A DNA stretch of 34,107 bases from Caryophanales bacterium UBA5455 (GTDB lineage Bacteria > Bacillota_I > Bacilli_A > RFN20 > CAG-826), in the NCBI GenBank assembly GCA_002427365.1, contig DIQT01000005.1:1-34107 (forward strand), given 5' to 3'. How positions within the stretch are numbered: the first letter of the stretch is position 1; the number at the start of each line of letters is the position of its first letter. Positions 17,468-25,839 of this stretch are shown here, one piece after another. Position numbers and translations under genes: made by a program. The notes under the pieces were generated by a model. It was given only the letters and a program-made list of their open reading frames with translations, made no database searches and was not told where the DNA came from.

Positions 17468-19059
17468 TAGTTAATTACCTCCAGCGCATGAATATCATTT
17501 CTAAAGTTGCGTTTTAAATATCCACCCACAAACGCGCCTAAAATAAGGAGGACACCAATATCAATTGAATAAACTAAGTATTCACTAAATCCCCACATAA
17601 TTGATGTAACCATATTAAAGGCAACAATAATAGCGGGTAAAAAGACAGCAATGAATGAGGCGAGCGAGTTTGGGTTATTTGGTTTCCGGAAGTTTTGTAT
17701 TTCACTACGAAACGATAAGGCGATTAAGGAAGCGTTTAATAAAATAACCGCGAATAATAAGAAAACAAATAACTTCCAGCCAATAAAATTAAAACTAACT
17801 AACGCAACTAAGGCGAGCGTATTTGCGATGACCGTTGCAAGTAAAGGAATCGACATTTTCACAAACATTTGTTTGGTTAACGAATAAGGAATAATTTTAA
17901 CAAGCCGAATACTTTTATCTTCGCTTCGTAGTAACGATGTTCCGCCAAGCGAAATAAGCGAAGAAAATAATAGGACAATTAAAATATTAACGTTTTGCAT
18001 AAAGTTAGGTAAGATTGCCGAGTAAATCGAAAAGATTCCGCTTTTAAATGAATTATTAATCGAAGCGACAACCATGACCGTTAAGATTGGACCAATGACG
18101 ACTAAACTCGTAAAGCTCGAGGGGTTTTCATTATCCCGGGTCATTACGAGAAATTCTTTTTTAAATAAGGCCATCGTTTGATTTTTACTCCGACGAAGTT
18201 TCTTCTTACGCCGAGAATTACTTTCGTTAAATAAATTAACCACAAGCGGGAAAAAGATATATAAAATAACAATTCCCATAATAAAGATGGCAATAGCGAT
18301 TGAATAATACGCAAAGACATTTTCCACATTCATCGTTAGTAAACTTTGGGAAATAAAAACATCGGGATATAACTTACTCGCAATAACTTTCATCGAACGA
18401 ATTGTTTCCGCGCTAAATAAGTATGAAATCGTATTACCGTTAATTAAATTTAAGAAAAGCATTAATACATAACCATAAATCGCTGTTAAGGTAATCATTA
18501 CGAGTAATGTTAAAATAACACGCATTGGAACATTCCGTTTTAAAAACCGCATTAACCCTTCTAAACCAATAATAAGAATTAATGCAATACCTAAATCAAA
18601 GAGGGTATGAAAAATAATCGAAAAGATAACAAGCATGTAATAGCCAGGAAAGCGGCCCGCTTTAATCCCAAACGTAACATAATGGGGGGCAAATAAGATT
18701 AATTCAAACGTAAGTAAGACGAGAAATAAATATAAAGCTTTGGAACCAATTAAGGCAAAGCGGTCGATTGGCTTTGTAATTGTTATTTGATTATCGCGTT
18801 CATTAAAAAATGTTTTTCGAGCAATCACAACTGCATACATAAGGCTTACGATTGTTAATAAAAATAAATAAATAATCGCAAAGGCGGTTTCGGCATTAAA
18901 GGCGGCAAATTTATTATATAAAAGCGTAAACATATACGTTGAAACAGCGACCATTACCCCCGCAAGTAGTGTTCCTAAGATTGACGAAAAGATATTTTCT
19001 TTTTTAAACGAAAATATTTTTGGGTTAATCTTAAACTCTTTCTCGACGAGGTGAATCAT
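17467..19059 (-). CDS. ABC-2 type transporter permease
   Basis: This 530-residue protein has about twelve membrane segments in two halves. A hydrophilic stretch near residue 95 (RKTFFNERDNQITITKPIDR) and a basic loop near 285 (SRRKKKLRRSKNQ) are probably cytoplasmic and may contact the ATPase. The layout resembles large single-chain permeases of lantibiotic/exporter-type systems. It starts 2 bases after the ATPase gene and overlaps the next gene by one base. Direction is probably export, by family, but the cargo is unknown. Confidence 0.83.
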   Translation of the reverse strand: MIHLVEKEFKINPKIFSFKKENIFSSILGTLLAGVMVAVSTYMFTLLYNKFAAFNAETAFAIIYLFLLTIVSLMYAVVIARKTFFNERDNQITITKPIDRFALIGSKALYLFLVLLTFELILFAPHYVTFGIKAGRFPGYYMLVIFSIIFHTLFDLGIALILIIGLEGLMRFLKRNVPMRVILTLLVMITLTAIYGYVLMLFLNLINGNTISYLFSAETIRSMKVIASKLYPDVFISQSLLTMNVENVFAYYSIAIAIFIMGIVILYIFFPLVVNLFNESNSRRKKKLRRSKNQTMALFKKEFLVMTRDNENPSSFTSLVVIGPILTVMVVASINNSFKSGIFSIYSAILPNFMQNVNILIVLLFSSLISLGGTSLLRSEDKSIRLVKIIPYSLTKQMFVKMSIPLLATVIANTLALVALVSFNFIGWKLFVFLLFAVILLNASLIALSFRSEIQNFRKPNNPNSLASFIAVFLPAIIVAFNMVTSIMWGFSEYLVYSIDIGVLLILGAFVGGYLKRNFRNDIHALEVIN

Positions 19060-19061
19060 AA

Positions 19062-19808
19062 CTACCGTTCATCCTTGTATAAATTTAAGAACATCCTTGG
19101 TAATTGATACCGAGCATCGGGCCGTTTATTTAAATCAATAATTTCATAAACAACCCCGTCTTTAATTAAAGCGACGCGGTCACAAATTTTTGCGATGAGT
19201 TCAATATTATGGGACGTTAGAAAAATCGTGCCATTGTTTTTTGCAAATTGCACCATCATTTCTTTTAAGGTTTCATACACCATAATATCAAGTCCGACCG
19301 TTGGTTCATCCATAATCCAAATATCTGGGTTATATAGAAGCGACGCCATTAAGGCAATCTTTTGTTTCATCCCATGCGAATAACTTGAAATTTTCTTTGT
19401 TAAGTCCGCTTCTTTCAAATCAAACTTCCGAATTAAAAAGGCGAGGTTTGCGCGATATGCTTCTTCTTCCATTTCATATACATCACCGATAAATTCTAAA
19501 TATTCATTACCGGTCATCATTTCATATGTCGTTGGTTCACTCGACGTATAACCAAATGAGCGTTTTGCGTAATAAGGGTTTTCGCTAATATCGAAGTTAT
19601 TTAAATAAATATTACCGTCTTCAAACGTTTTCGCTCCAATCATACAATCAATCGTTGTCGATTTACCAGCCCCGTTAGGTCCAACAAAGCCAAAAACCTC
19701 CCCCTTATAAACTTCAAGGTTGAGTCCTTTAATGACATGATGGTTGCCATAGGATTTATAAAGATTATCAATCTTAATGACAACTTCTTTTTTTACTTCA
19801 TCCGCCAT
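19062..19808 (-). CDS. ABC transporter ATP-binding protein
   Basis: This 248-residue nucleotide-binding subunit has Walker A GPNGAGKST (about 44-52), signature SYSHGMKQK (143-151), Walker B IWIMDEP (164-170) with D-loop VGLD, and switch His in LTSHN. This is the CcmA/NatA-like class used with ABC-2 exporters. Two ATGs lie side by side at 19811 and 19808. GGAGG leaves only 4 bases to the first and 7 to the second, so 19808 is the better start. Both overlap the end of the upstream gene (TGA), which indicates translational coupling with the McrC-like protein. The next gene is its permease. Confidence 0.93.
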   Translation of the reverse strand: MADEVKKEVVIKIDNLYKSYGNHHVIKGLNLEVYKGEVFGFVGPNGAGKSTTIDCMIGAKTFEDGNIYLNNFDISENPYYAKRSFGYTSSEPTTYEMMTGNEYLEFIGDVYEMEEEAYRANLAFLIRKFDLKEADLTKKISSYSHGMKQKIALMASLLYNPDIWIMDEPTVGLDIMVYETLKEMMVQFAKNNGTIFLTSHNIELIAKICDRVALIKDGVVYEIIDLNKRPDARYQLPRMFLNLYKDER

Positions 19809-21166
19809 CATTTGACCTCCACAGGTATTTTCTTAATCCATAAGTATGGTTGGGGGGTGTTTTCTACAATTGTTGCGTAATCACCACCACAACTTAGACA
19901 CGTAATATCGAATTTATGTAAGACGTTTAAATTGTTCTTGCCACAAATTGGACAGTGGCGACTTTGATAGTCTTCGTTAATATCAATACTTACAATTAAC
20001 GAAGAAACAATCATTTCGATAAGCGTTACGTCACCAGCGGCGTAATCGTATTGGAGGGGAATAAATCTTTCATCGTGATAGCGATATAGTTCATCACCCA
20101 TTAATAAATATTCATACGCATCAACATCTTTAATTGGCACATAGTTTTCGAGTTTATCAACGATACTAAATGATGAGGTAGACATGATGCTCCGACGATC
20201 TTCGGATTTAACTTTGAAAAGAATGCTGGATTTCCGGTTGGTAAGAATATTTAAATAAAACTTTTCATTACTATATTTTAAGTTGATCTTCTTTAAATTA
20301 AACACTTGGTCGACTTCATTAAGCGTAAATGATTTATTCACAACTTTAACAATTAAACTAAGGAAATAGTTAACGCGTTGGGAAATTAATACTTCAACAT
20401 TATTACTTTGAAGTTCATTAATATAAAACGTAAACACTTGGTTATACTTACGGTTAAACTTTAAGACGTTTGTTAAAATGATTTGACCTTGAATTGGTTT
20501 GGCCCCTTCGAGTTGATGAAAGAAATATGTTTGTTTAATTAAATGAATCTTTCTTTTTATCACACTTAAACGGTCAATAATGTTTTTGATTCCTGGGGGA
20601 AGTTCAAATTTGTTTTTACTTAAGAGGGCTTGCGAGGTCGCATTAAATAAGGAATTAAAGCGATAGTTATCATAAGCGAAGTATCCATTTAAGTTTAATA
20701 AATAACTTTCATAGTAATCATCCATCTTCATAATTAGTTGTTCGATATGGTTAAACGCCATTAAGACAACAATGTTTTCATAAATCCGGTAACTATCACG
20801 AAAGTCGGCGGTATAGGCATATTCAGGAACAATGTCCCCATTTTTATTTCGCCACAAGCTACTATCACGAACGGTTTTGTTAAACTTTTCGTTACTAAAG
20901 GTGGAGACTAAGGAACTTCTAACAATAATATCTTCTTCTTCCACCGTAAAATGCGATTTACGCGCGATGGCTAAAATCGTAGTAAGCACGTGGTTAATTT
21001 CTTCGATATATGTATAATCTAATTCAATTCGTTTCGCATTTAGTGCTTTGACCGGTGCGTGTAAATATATATTAAATCTATCAATATCTGTTTCCGCTTT
21101 TTCAAGCCGTTTAATCAACCGTTCATCATGCAAAGATAATAAATATGTTGAGTTATAGTGGACCAT
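19808..21166 (-). CDS. McrC/DUF2357-like partner of AAA ATPase, with C-terminal zinc ribbon
   Basis: The product has 452 residues and no membrane segment or signal. Residues 116-140 (EYAYTADFRDSYRIYENIVV) and about 229-250 (QGQIILTNVLKFNRKYNQVF) resemble the 'T.D..EN..v' and 'pTnVL.k...Y..v' segments of DUF2357/McrC-like proteins, which pair with McrB-type AAA+ ATPases. The PD-(D/E)XK nuclease usual in that family is not evident. The C-terminus instead has CPIC-x14-CLSC (Cys405, 408, 423, 426), a zinc ribbon. It begins 4 bases after the AAA gene and overlaps the ABC ATPase gene, so the three are co-translated. I infer a regulatory or scaffold partner for the AAA ring; the family assignment is by eye only. 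Confidence 0.55.
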   Translation of the reverse strand: MVHYNSTYLLSLHDERLIKRLEKAETDIDRFNIYLHAPVKALNAKRIELDYTYIEEINHVLTTILAIARKSHFTVEEEDIIVRSSLVSTFSNEKFNKTVRDSSLWRNKNGDIVPEYAYTADFRDSYRIYENIVVLMAFNHIEQLIMKMDDYYESYLLNLNGYFAYDNYRFNSLFNATSQALLSKNKFELPPGIKNIIDRLSVIKRKIHLIKQTYFFHQLEGAKPIQGQIILTNVLKFNRKYNQVFTFYINELQSNNVEVLISQRVNYFLSLIVKVVNKSFTLNEVDQVFNLKKINLKYSNEKFYLNILTNRKSSILFKVKSEDRRSIMSTSSFSIVDKLENYVPIKDVDAYEYLLMGDELYRYHDERFIPLQYDYAAGDVTLIEMIVSSLIVSIDINEDYQSRHCPICGKNNLNVLHKFDITCLSCGGDYATIVENTPQPYLWIKKIPVEVK

Positions 21167-21170
21167 TATC

Positions 21171-22985
21171 TTAGAGCCGTTTCACCATCACATTAATTAA
21201 GTGGCGGGATTCCTTAAAGGCCGACTTACCATATTCTTTTGTAATTAATTTTTCTAAGTTTAATAAACCGTTTTTAATGTAGTCTTCAAAGCGGCCTTCA
21301 ACTTTCCGTAAAATCTTTGTGGCGAAGAGTAAATCAAGTCCTTCTTCGAGTGTGCCACCAGTTGCGACATAAACGGGAACGAATTCATTAATTTGATGGA
21401 AAATTCTATTCCCAAACGCAACATCAAATTCTTCATACGCAAAGTTAGTTAAAATTCTAAACTTCGCTAAATCTTCATCAGATAAGCGGTAAGCGGTATT
21501 TGCTTTTGCTTGTTCATAAAGGTTATGTAGTTCACCAAAGCCAATTGGCATATTTTCATATTTCGCGGTGGCCACAAATGGTTCATTAAGATCATCAAAA
21601 TCTAAAATGATCGCCCGGTCATAAACCTTATCACTAATGGAATAAGTTGAGTCATCTTTATTCGCGGTACAAACAAAGAATGTATTCGGTGCGATTTTTA
21701 AATCACCATCATATAAATGGGTTGGTGGAATAAAATCAAACGGTAATTGCATAACGTTAATAATTTGTTCTTCTTCGGGGTATTCAAGAATCGATAAGAA
21801 GTCAGCAAAATAATATTCCACCCGCGCAATATTAAATTCATCAAGCACCATTAAGTTTAAAGTATCTTTTTCATATGTTGCCCGATATAAGTTTTTTAAG
21901 AATTCCGTTTCATTAAATGTTTGGGTAAAGTCATTAAAGTAACCTACTAAGGAAGACTTATCGCGCCATGTTGTTTGAACAGGAATAAAGTTAGCGTTTG
22001 AACTAATGAATTTGGCAAAGTAACGAGGTAATGATGATTTACCTGTTCCACTTAACCCTTCAAGAATTACTATCCGGGATGCCCCAAAACTTGAGATAAA
22101 CGCCCGGATCGCGGAGATATCAAAGTAAAGACCTTCATGGGCTGCTAAATAGAGCCGGAACTCTTTGGCAAGTTGTTCTAGGGTAATATTTGTTACATCT
22201 CGAACTGGTGCTTCGTAGCCACCATATTCACGGTCGACCCGAGATAATGATGGGAACACTTTTTCGCGGTCATCAAGTTTACGGGCTGCCATTACTTCAC
22301 TAACGACGCCGCCGCCACCACCTACGCCACCAGCACCACTGCCTGAGCCACTAACTTCAACACCAACTTCACCAAATTGAGCTGCTAAATCACCTTGAAT
22401 TTCTTGTGATGTGTTTTCGGCATCTTCAATATCAGCTTCAAGATCTTCTAATTCCGCAACATTAAAGAACCGATATGGTTTGTTAATATTTTTAAAGTTA
22501 ACGTAAATTCCCACACCGGCAAGTAGTAAGCCACCAATTACTAACGCTAGTAATAAAGTAACTAATAACGTGGACCCTAAAATTGTTAATAAGACTAAGA
22601 CTTTACCACCAGCGATTGAGATATATAAGACCCCAACCCCAACTGACAAAGCTAAACATAAAACAATAATTAAGAAGGAAAAAATAAGCCATTTAAAGGA
22701 GAAAAATCTTTCTTCTTTGAATTTTGCTAACCGCCGCATAGTAATAACACCAACATCACCAAGTGTCATAAAAGCCGCAACAAGGATTGCTGTTACATAC
22801 CCAGTTGTGCCTGAGCCAATCGGGGGTAAGCCCATCCCTAAATATAACTCTTCAATTGGGTTACCTTGGGCGAGAATTGTATGGTTTGCATCAACTGATG
22901 CAAAAACAAAGACATACAAAACGGCGAAGAGAAAAATAATTGCAATTTCAATTAAGTTCTTTCTCGTAAAATAAAATTTCTTCAT
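21171..22985 (-). CDS. Membrane-anchored McrB-like AAA+ ATPase
   Basis: The product has 604 residues. Four membrane segments (about 11-31, 61-82, 100-122, 129-163) are followed by an acidic stretch, a glycine-rich linker (213-226) and a cytoplasmic AAA+ domain (about 265-604). Walker A is GLSGTGKS (310-317), Walker B LMVLDEFN (378-385), the sensor is VCTANKDD (438-445), and DKVYDRAI (452-459) may hold the arginine finger. TTWRDKSSLVGYFNDF and NIARVEYYFADFLSILE match the McrB-like group that pairs with DUF2357/McrC proteins. Such ATPases are normally soluble and restrict DNA; membrane anchoring and this neighbourhood are unusual. The ATG overlaps the signal peptidase stop by 4 bases (ATGA). 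The likely role is ATP-driven remodelling at the membrane in the export system. Confidence 0.87.
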   Translation of the reverse strand: MKKFYFTRKNLIEIAIIFLFAVLYVFVFASVDANHTILAQGNPIEELYLGMGLPPIGSGTTGYVTAILVAAFMTLGDVGVITMRRLAKFKEERFFSFKWLIFSFLIIVLCLALSVGVGVLYISIAGGKVLVLLTILGSTLLVTLLLALVIGGLLLAGVGIYVNFKNINKPYRFFNVAELEDLEADIEDAENTSQEIQGDLAAQFGEVGVEVSGSGSGAGGVGGGGGVVSEVMAARKLDDREKVFPSLSRVDREYGGYEAPVRDVTNITLEQLAKEFRLYLAAHEGLYFDISAIRAFISSFGASRIVILEGLSGTGKSSLPRYFAKFISSNANFIPVQTTWRDKSSLVGYFNDFTQTFNETEFLKNLYRATYEKDTLNLMVLDEFNIARVEYYFADFLSILEYPEEEQIINVMQLPFDFIPPTHLYDGDLKIAPNTFFVCTANKDDSTYSISDKVYDRAIILDFDDLNEPFVATAKYENMPIGFGELHNLYEQAKANTAYRLSDEDLAKFRILTNFAYEEFDVAFGNRIFHQINEFVPVYVATGGTLEEGLDLLFATKILRKVEGRFEDYIKNGLLNLEKLITKEYGKSAFKESRHLINVMVKRL

Positions 22986-24004
22986 TGTTCGTTTTCCTCC
23001 TTAGTCGGGTCAATGATTGTTTTCGAAACGACTGTTTCACCACTTTCATCCGTTGTTGTTTGAACTAATTGATTTTCTTCGTCATAACGTTCTAACTCAA
23101 CGGGATCACTAATCTCTTCTTTACCAAGGAAGCTATTATTCTTAAAGCGATAAACAATACCTTGATAATAAATGTTTTGGACAAAGTCATGGTCTGGGAA
23201 CGTGTCATCATCTTCAAAGTCAAAGTCAATGACACTAAGTAAGCGATCAGTTCGTTCCCGCTGGAAGGCGGATAACTTTTCGCTTAAGGTTACTAATAAC
23301 GTTAGAATATAAAATATCGAGATAACCGTAATAATTCCTGCGTTAGATTGAAAGAAAATAATTAAGATACCAACATGGTCAACTTTATTTCCGTTATAGC
23401 GACCAATTAAATCTTCATAGACAGGTCGATAACTATCACTCGCGTTATTTGCGTCACCACGCGTTACATAGCGAAGTTCACCATCTTTTATTTCAACATT
23501 AATAATCCGGTGAATGACTGTTTGACCAACATCGTTTTTAAAAGCGACAACATCATAAACGTATAAATTTTCTTCTTCGACTTTTTCAACTTCAATAATT
23601 GAGTTTGCCCCAAATTGATTGTTAAGGTTATATGTGATCAAATAATCATTAACATCATTTTTAGCACTCATCGAACCTGTTTCAATAACGATATGGGTTG
23701 TATTACCAATAACAATCTTATTCCCGTTAATTCGATTAATAACTGAGAATATAAAAAAAGCAAAGACGACAACTGAAACGACAATGCCAAAGGTTTTCCC
23801 TGCGACAAGCGCTCCATTAATTTTATCCGCCCTTGCTTTACGTTCAATATCTATTTCTTTATCAATAAACTCAATATCCCGTCGGCCTTGTTCAATCTCT
23901 TCTTTTGACATCTTATAAGAATTAACGAAGAGTATAGTGAAAACAATGGCAAGTGCTGCCACGCTTACTAGAGTAACAACAAAGCTAAGGGTATTGCCTT
24001 TCAT
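22982..24004 (-). CDS. SipW-like (ER-type) signal peptidase I, extended
   Basis: The product has 340 residues. The catalytic core has Ser111 in IETGSMS, His165 in TVIHRI and Asp184 in TRGDANN. His instead of Lys is the hallmark of the SipW/ER-type signal peptidases that process TasA-like precursors. Membrane segments lie at about 6-28, 69-89 and 211-240. It is much longer than typical SipW (about 190 residues): an extra N-terminal segment with a charged helical linker (31-62) and a long acidic C-terminal tail (about 250-340, rich in Asp/Glu). It follows the two SipW-type substrates by 8 bases and overlaps the AAA gene. It should cleave the signals of the proteins at 24758, 24013 and perhaps 13129. 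Confidence 0.9.
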   Translation of the reverse strand: MKGNTLSFVVTLVSVAALAIVFTILFVNSYKMSKEEIEQGRRDIEFIDKEIDIERKARADKINGALVAGKTFGIVVSVVVFAFFIFSVINRINGNKIVIGNTTHIVIETGSMSAKNDVNDYLITYNLNNQFGANSIIEVEKVEEENLYVYDVVAFKNDVGQTVIHRIINVEIKDGELRYVTRGDANNASDSYRPVYEDLIGRYNGNKVDHVGILIIFFQSNAGIITVISIFYILTLLVTLSEKLSAFQRERTDRLLSVIDFDFEDDDTFPDHDFVQNIYYQGIVYRFKNNSFLGKEEISDPVELERYDEENQLVQTTTDESGETVVSKTIIDPTKEENEQ

Positions 24005-24012
24005 AATTCACA

Positions 24013-24705
24013 CTACAAGTTATTGGCGTGAACCACGATTTCAAAGATATAATTTTCAGCTAATTTTAAATTGTTAAACTCTTCGATTGCCTCACTAAGT
24101 TCAATATTTGCTCCTACACCGTCGTAATAAACTGATGGATTTTCTTCATTAAAGAATTCTCCCCAACTTAAACCAACTTCAAAAGAAAATGTTGCCTTGT
24201 TAAGTGCTCCACCCTCATCAGGAATTTTAGTTATTTGATTTTTGGACGCTAGTGGGCCACCAACCAATTCAAACTTATCTGTATCAAAAAATGTTTCTTC
24301 AAATGTTTCGTTTTGAACACTTGTGCCATCTTTTGATTTAATATTCACATAATAATATAGATCGAGGTTATCAGTTACGTTTTTAGATTCCGCCACTTCA
24401 ACTGCACCAGTAACGGTGTAAGTTAATGTCGGTCCAACGTTAGCAGAATCGATTTGTATTCTACCAGAAAAGTCATCTTTTTCAGCGTCAATTACTATAG
24501 ATGGATTTTGCGCGCTAGTTATACTCAAAGTGATATTTGCGTCTGTAACACCCGCTACAACAAAATTGCCATCAACCGTTTTTTGTGCATCACGAATTAA
24601 TACGAATGCTGCAAGCCCTGTTGATAATAACGCAATCGACGCGAAAGAGGCAATGCCAATAGCAATAGTGTTTTTATATGAACGTTTTCTTGTCTTTTTT
24701 CTCAT
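24013..24705 (-). CDS. SipW-type exported protein, second copy
   Basis: The product has 230 residues. A basic N-terminus (RKKTRKRSYK) is followed by GIASFASIALLSTGLAAFVL and then a VDGNFVV turn-strand, which is the SipW-dependent signal pattern known from TasA and camelysin. The mature part (about 40-230) is acidic and beta-rich. Toward the end FEVGLSWG and ENPSVYYD match the first copy (FTFGFAWG, ENPSVFYD), so the two arose by duplication. AAAGGAA precedes the ATG. It is probably a secreted structural subunit of a filament or matrix; I cannot show assembly from sequence. Confidence 0.8.
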   Translation of the reverse strand: MRKKTRKRSYKNTIAIGIASFASIALLSTGLAAFVLIRDAQKTVDGNFVVAGVTDANITLSITSAQNPSIVIDAEKDDFSGRIQIDSANVGPTLTYTVTGAVEVAESKNVTDNLDLYYYVNIKSKDGTSVQNETFEETFFDTDKFELVGGPLASKNQITKIPDEGGALNKATFSFEVGLSWGEFFNEENPSVYYDGVGANIELSEAIEEFNNLKLAENYIFEIVVHANNL

Positions 24706-24733
24706 ATTAAAAGCATTCCTTTCTATTTATGGA

Positions 24734-24754
24734 AGGTATTTATTTAAAATACCT
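24734..24754. repeat. Intercistronic hairpin between the two SipW-type genes
   Basis: AGGTATTT (24734-24741) pairs with AAATACCT (24747-24754) across a 5-base loop. No T-run follows on the minus strand. It may be an RNA processing or stability element that sets the ratio of the first to the later gene products. Confidence 0.5.
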
Positions 24755-24757
24755 ATG

Positions 24758-25513
24758 CTATTTGTTTGCGGCTATAATAGTAACTTTAAATGAATAACCA
24801 GTAAGTGCGGTTTTTAAAGCAAGTAAATCTGTTTCGACTTCCTGATCTGTAAATTCCGTTCCTAATTTTCCACTTTCGCCTCCACCAACACGAAGAGTGT
24901 TTGAGTCATAAAAAACCGATGGGTTTTCACTTGCGTATTTGCTTCCCCACGCAAAACCAAAAGTAAACTCAAAAGTAGCGCTTTCTTTACCATCAACAGT
25001 GGTTGGAGTGCCAGGAGTTACCTCAATAGGTGTACCAAGCGTGAATGCTGGAGTGTTGTACGCTAAATAATTTTCTGCAACAAGTTCTGAATAAAAATCA
25101 CCATTAGGGTCACTTTTCTCGGTATTAACAATATCCACTTGATAAGTTAATTTAACATTTCCAGCAACAGTTTTACCTGTTCCAACTGAAACTTTTCCGC
25201 CAATCGTGTGAGTTAATCTTTCAGGCTTTTCATCTCCACCAAGTTGAACCCGACCAGCTTTATCACCATTTTCAGCGTTAAAACTTAGATAAAGATCTGA
25301 TTCACCACCAACAACAATTCCACTAGTTAATTCTAAGCCAATTTCTGTGTCTACAACTTCCGCCACAACAATTGTTCCATCGACATTTTGTTCGGCATTT
25401 CTAATCAATACGAATGCCGCTAACCCAGTTGATAATAGAGCAACTGATGCAAAAGCCGCGATTCCGATTGATACTGCGCTCTTATAAGAACGTTTTTTTG
25501 TCGTCTTTTTCAT
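24758..25513 (-). CDS. SipW-type exported protein, first copy (TasA/camelysin-like)
   Basis: This 251-residue protein opens the large operon. Its signal region (KKRSYKSAVSIGIAAFASVA, then LLSTGLAAFVLIRNA) is nearly the same as that of the next gene, followed by QNVDGTIVV. Family knowledge: SipW cleaves this class near the small residues of STGLAA and the mature proteins can polymerise into extracellular fibres (TasA). The rest is Gly/Thr/Val/Glu-rich beta sequence with FTFGFAWG, ENPSVFYD and a C-terminal FKVTIIAANK strand. AAAGGGGA about 10 bases before the ATG gives strong translation. The promoter lies at 25549-25577. Being first and well expressed fits a major structural subunit, which is an inference. 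Confidence 0.8.
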   Translation of the reverse strand: MKKTTKKRSYKSAVSIGIAAFASVALLSTGLAAFVLIRNAEQNVDGTIVVAEVVDTEIGLELTSGIVVGGESDLYLSFNAENGDKAGRVQLGGDEKPERLTHTIGGKVSVGTGKTVAGNVKLTYQVDIVNTEKSDPNGDFYSELVAENYLAYNTPAFTLGTPIEVTPGTPTTVDGKESATFEFTFGFAWGSKYASENPSVFYDSNTLRVGGGESGKLGTEFTDQEVETDLLALKTALTGYSFKVTIIAANK

Positions 25514-25548
25514 TTTTATTATTCCCCTTTACTTAGAATAGTGCCTTA

Positions 25549-25577
25549 ATTATGTATTAAAAAAGCAATCTTTTCAA
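25549..25577 (-). promoter_or_regulatory. Promoter of the surface operon
   Basis: On the minus strand TTGAAA (25572-25577) and CATAAT (25549-25554) are separated by exactly 17 bases. The start should fall near 25542, leaving about a 28-base leader with AAAGGGGA. Confidence 0.75.
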
Positions 25578-25597
25578 GCCTAATGGCATTAACAGGC
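25578..25597. promoter_or_regulatory. Possible operator next to the -35 box
   Basis: GCCT...AGGC flank the region, and TAATG-G-CATTA (25581-25591) is a perfect 11-base palindrome directly abutting the -35 box. Its position suits a repressor or activator site. No known regulator motif is recognised. Confidence 0.4.
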
Positions 25598-25629
25598 CAT
25601 TTGTTTCGTCAGTTTTTTTTGAAACTATT

Positions 25630-25650
25630 CACTAATATCTTTTATTAGTG
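25630..25650. repeat. Inverted repeat upstream of the surface operon
   Basis: CACTAATA (25630-25637) and TATTAGTG (25643-25650) form a perfect 8-bp stem with a 5-base loop, about 55 bases upstream of the -35 box. It could be a regulator site or part of a leftover nagB 3' end. Confidence 0.4.
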
Positions 25651-25839
25651 TGATTAATACAATAAAATATTATTTTATCTTTCTTTTTAACTTCTTAATT
25701 TTTTTTGCATTTATTGTATAAAATATGTATTCATTCTTATAAAAACTTGAATTTCTCTTATATTATATAGGTATAAGCAAGCCTATTTAATGCGATGAAT
25801 AAAGTCATGATTAGTTAAGAATGTTTTATTAATGAATCT

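Larger units (their letters stand above)
25514..25839. other. Upstream region of the surface operon
   Basis: No gene is seen. It contains the operon promoter (25549-25577), a palindromic stretch just upstream of it (25578-25597), a second hairpin (25630-25650) and an AT-rich tract to the end of nagB. No clear nagB terminator is visible; only a weak 5-bp stem lies around 25770-25790. Confidence 0.6.
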
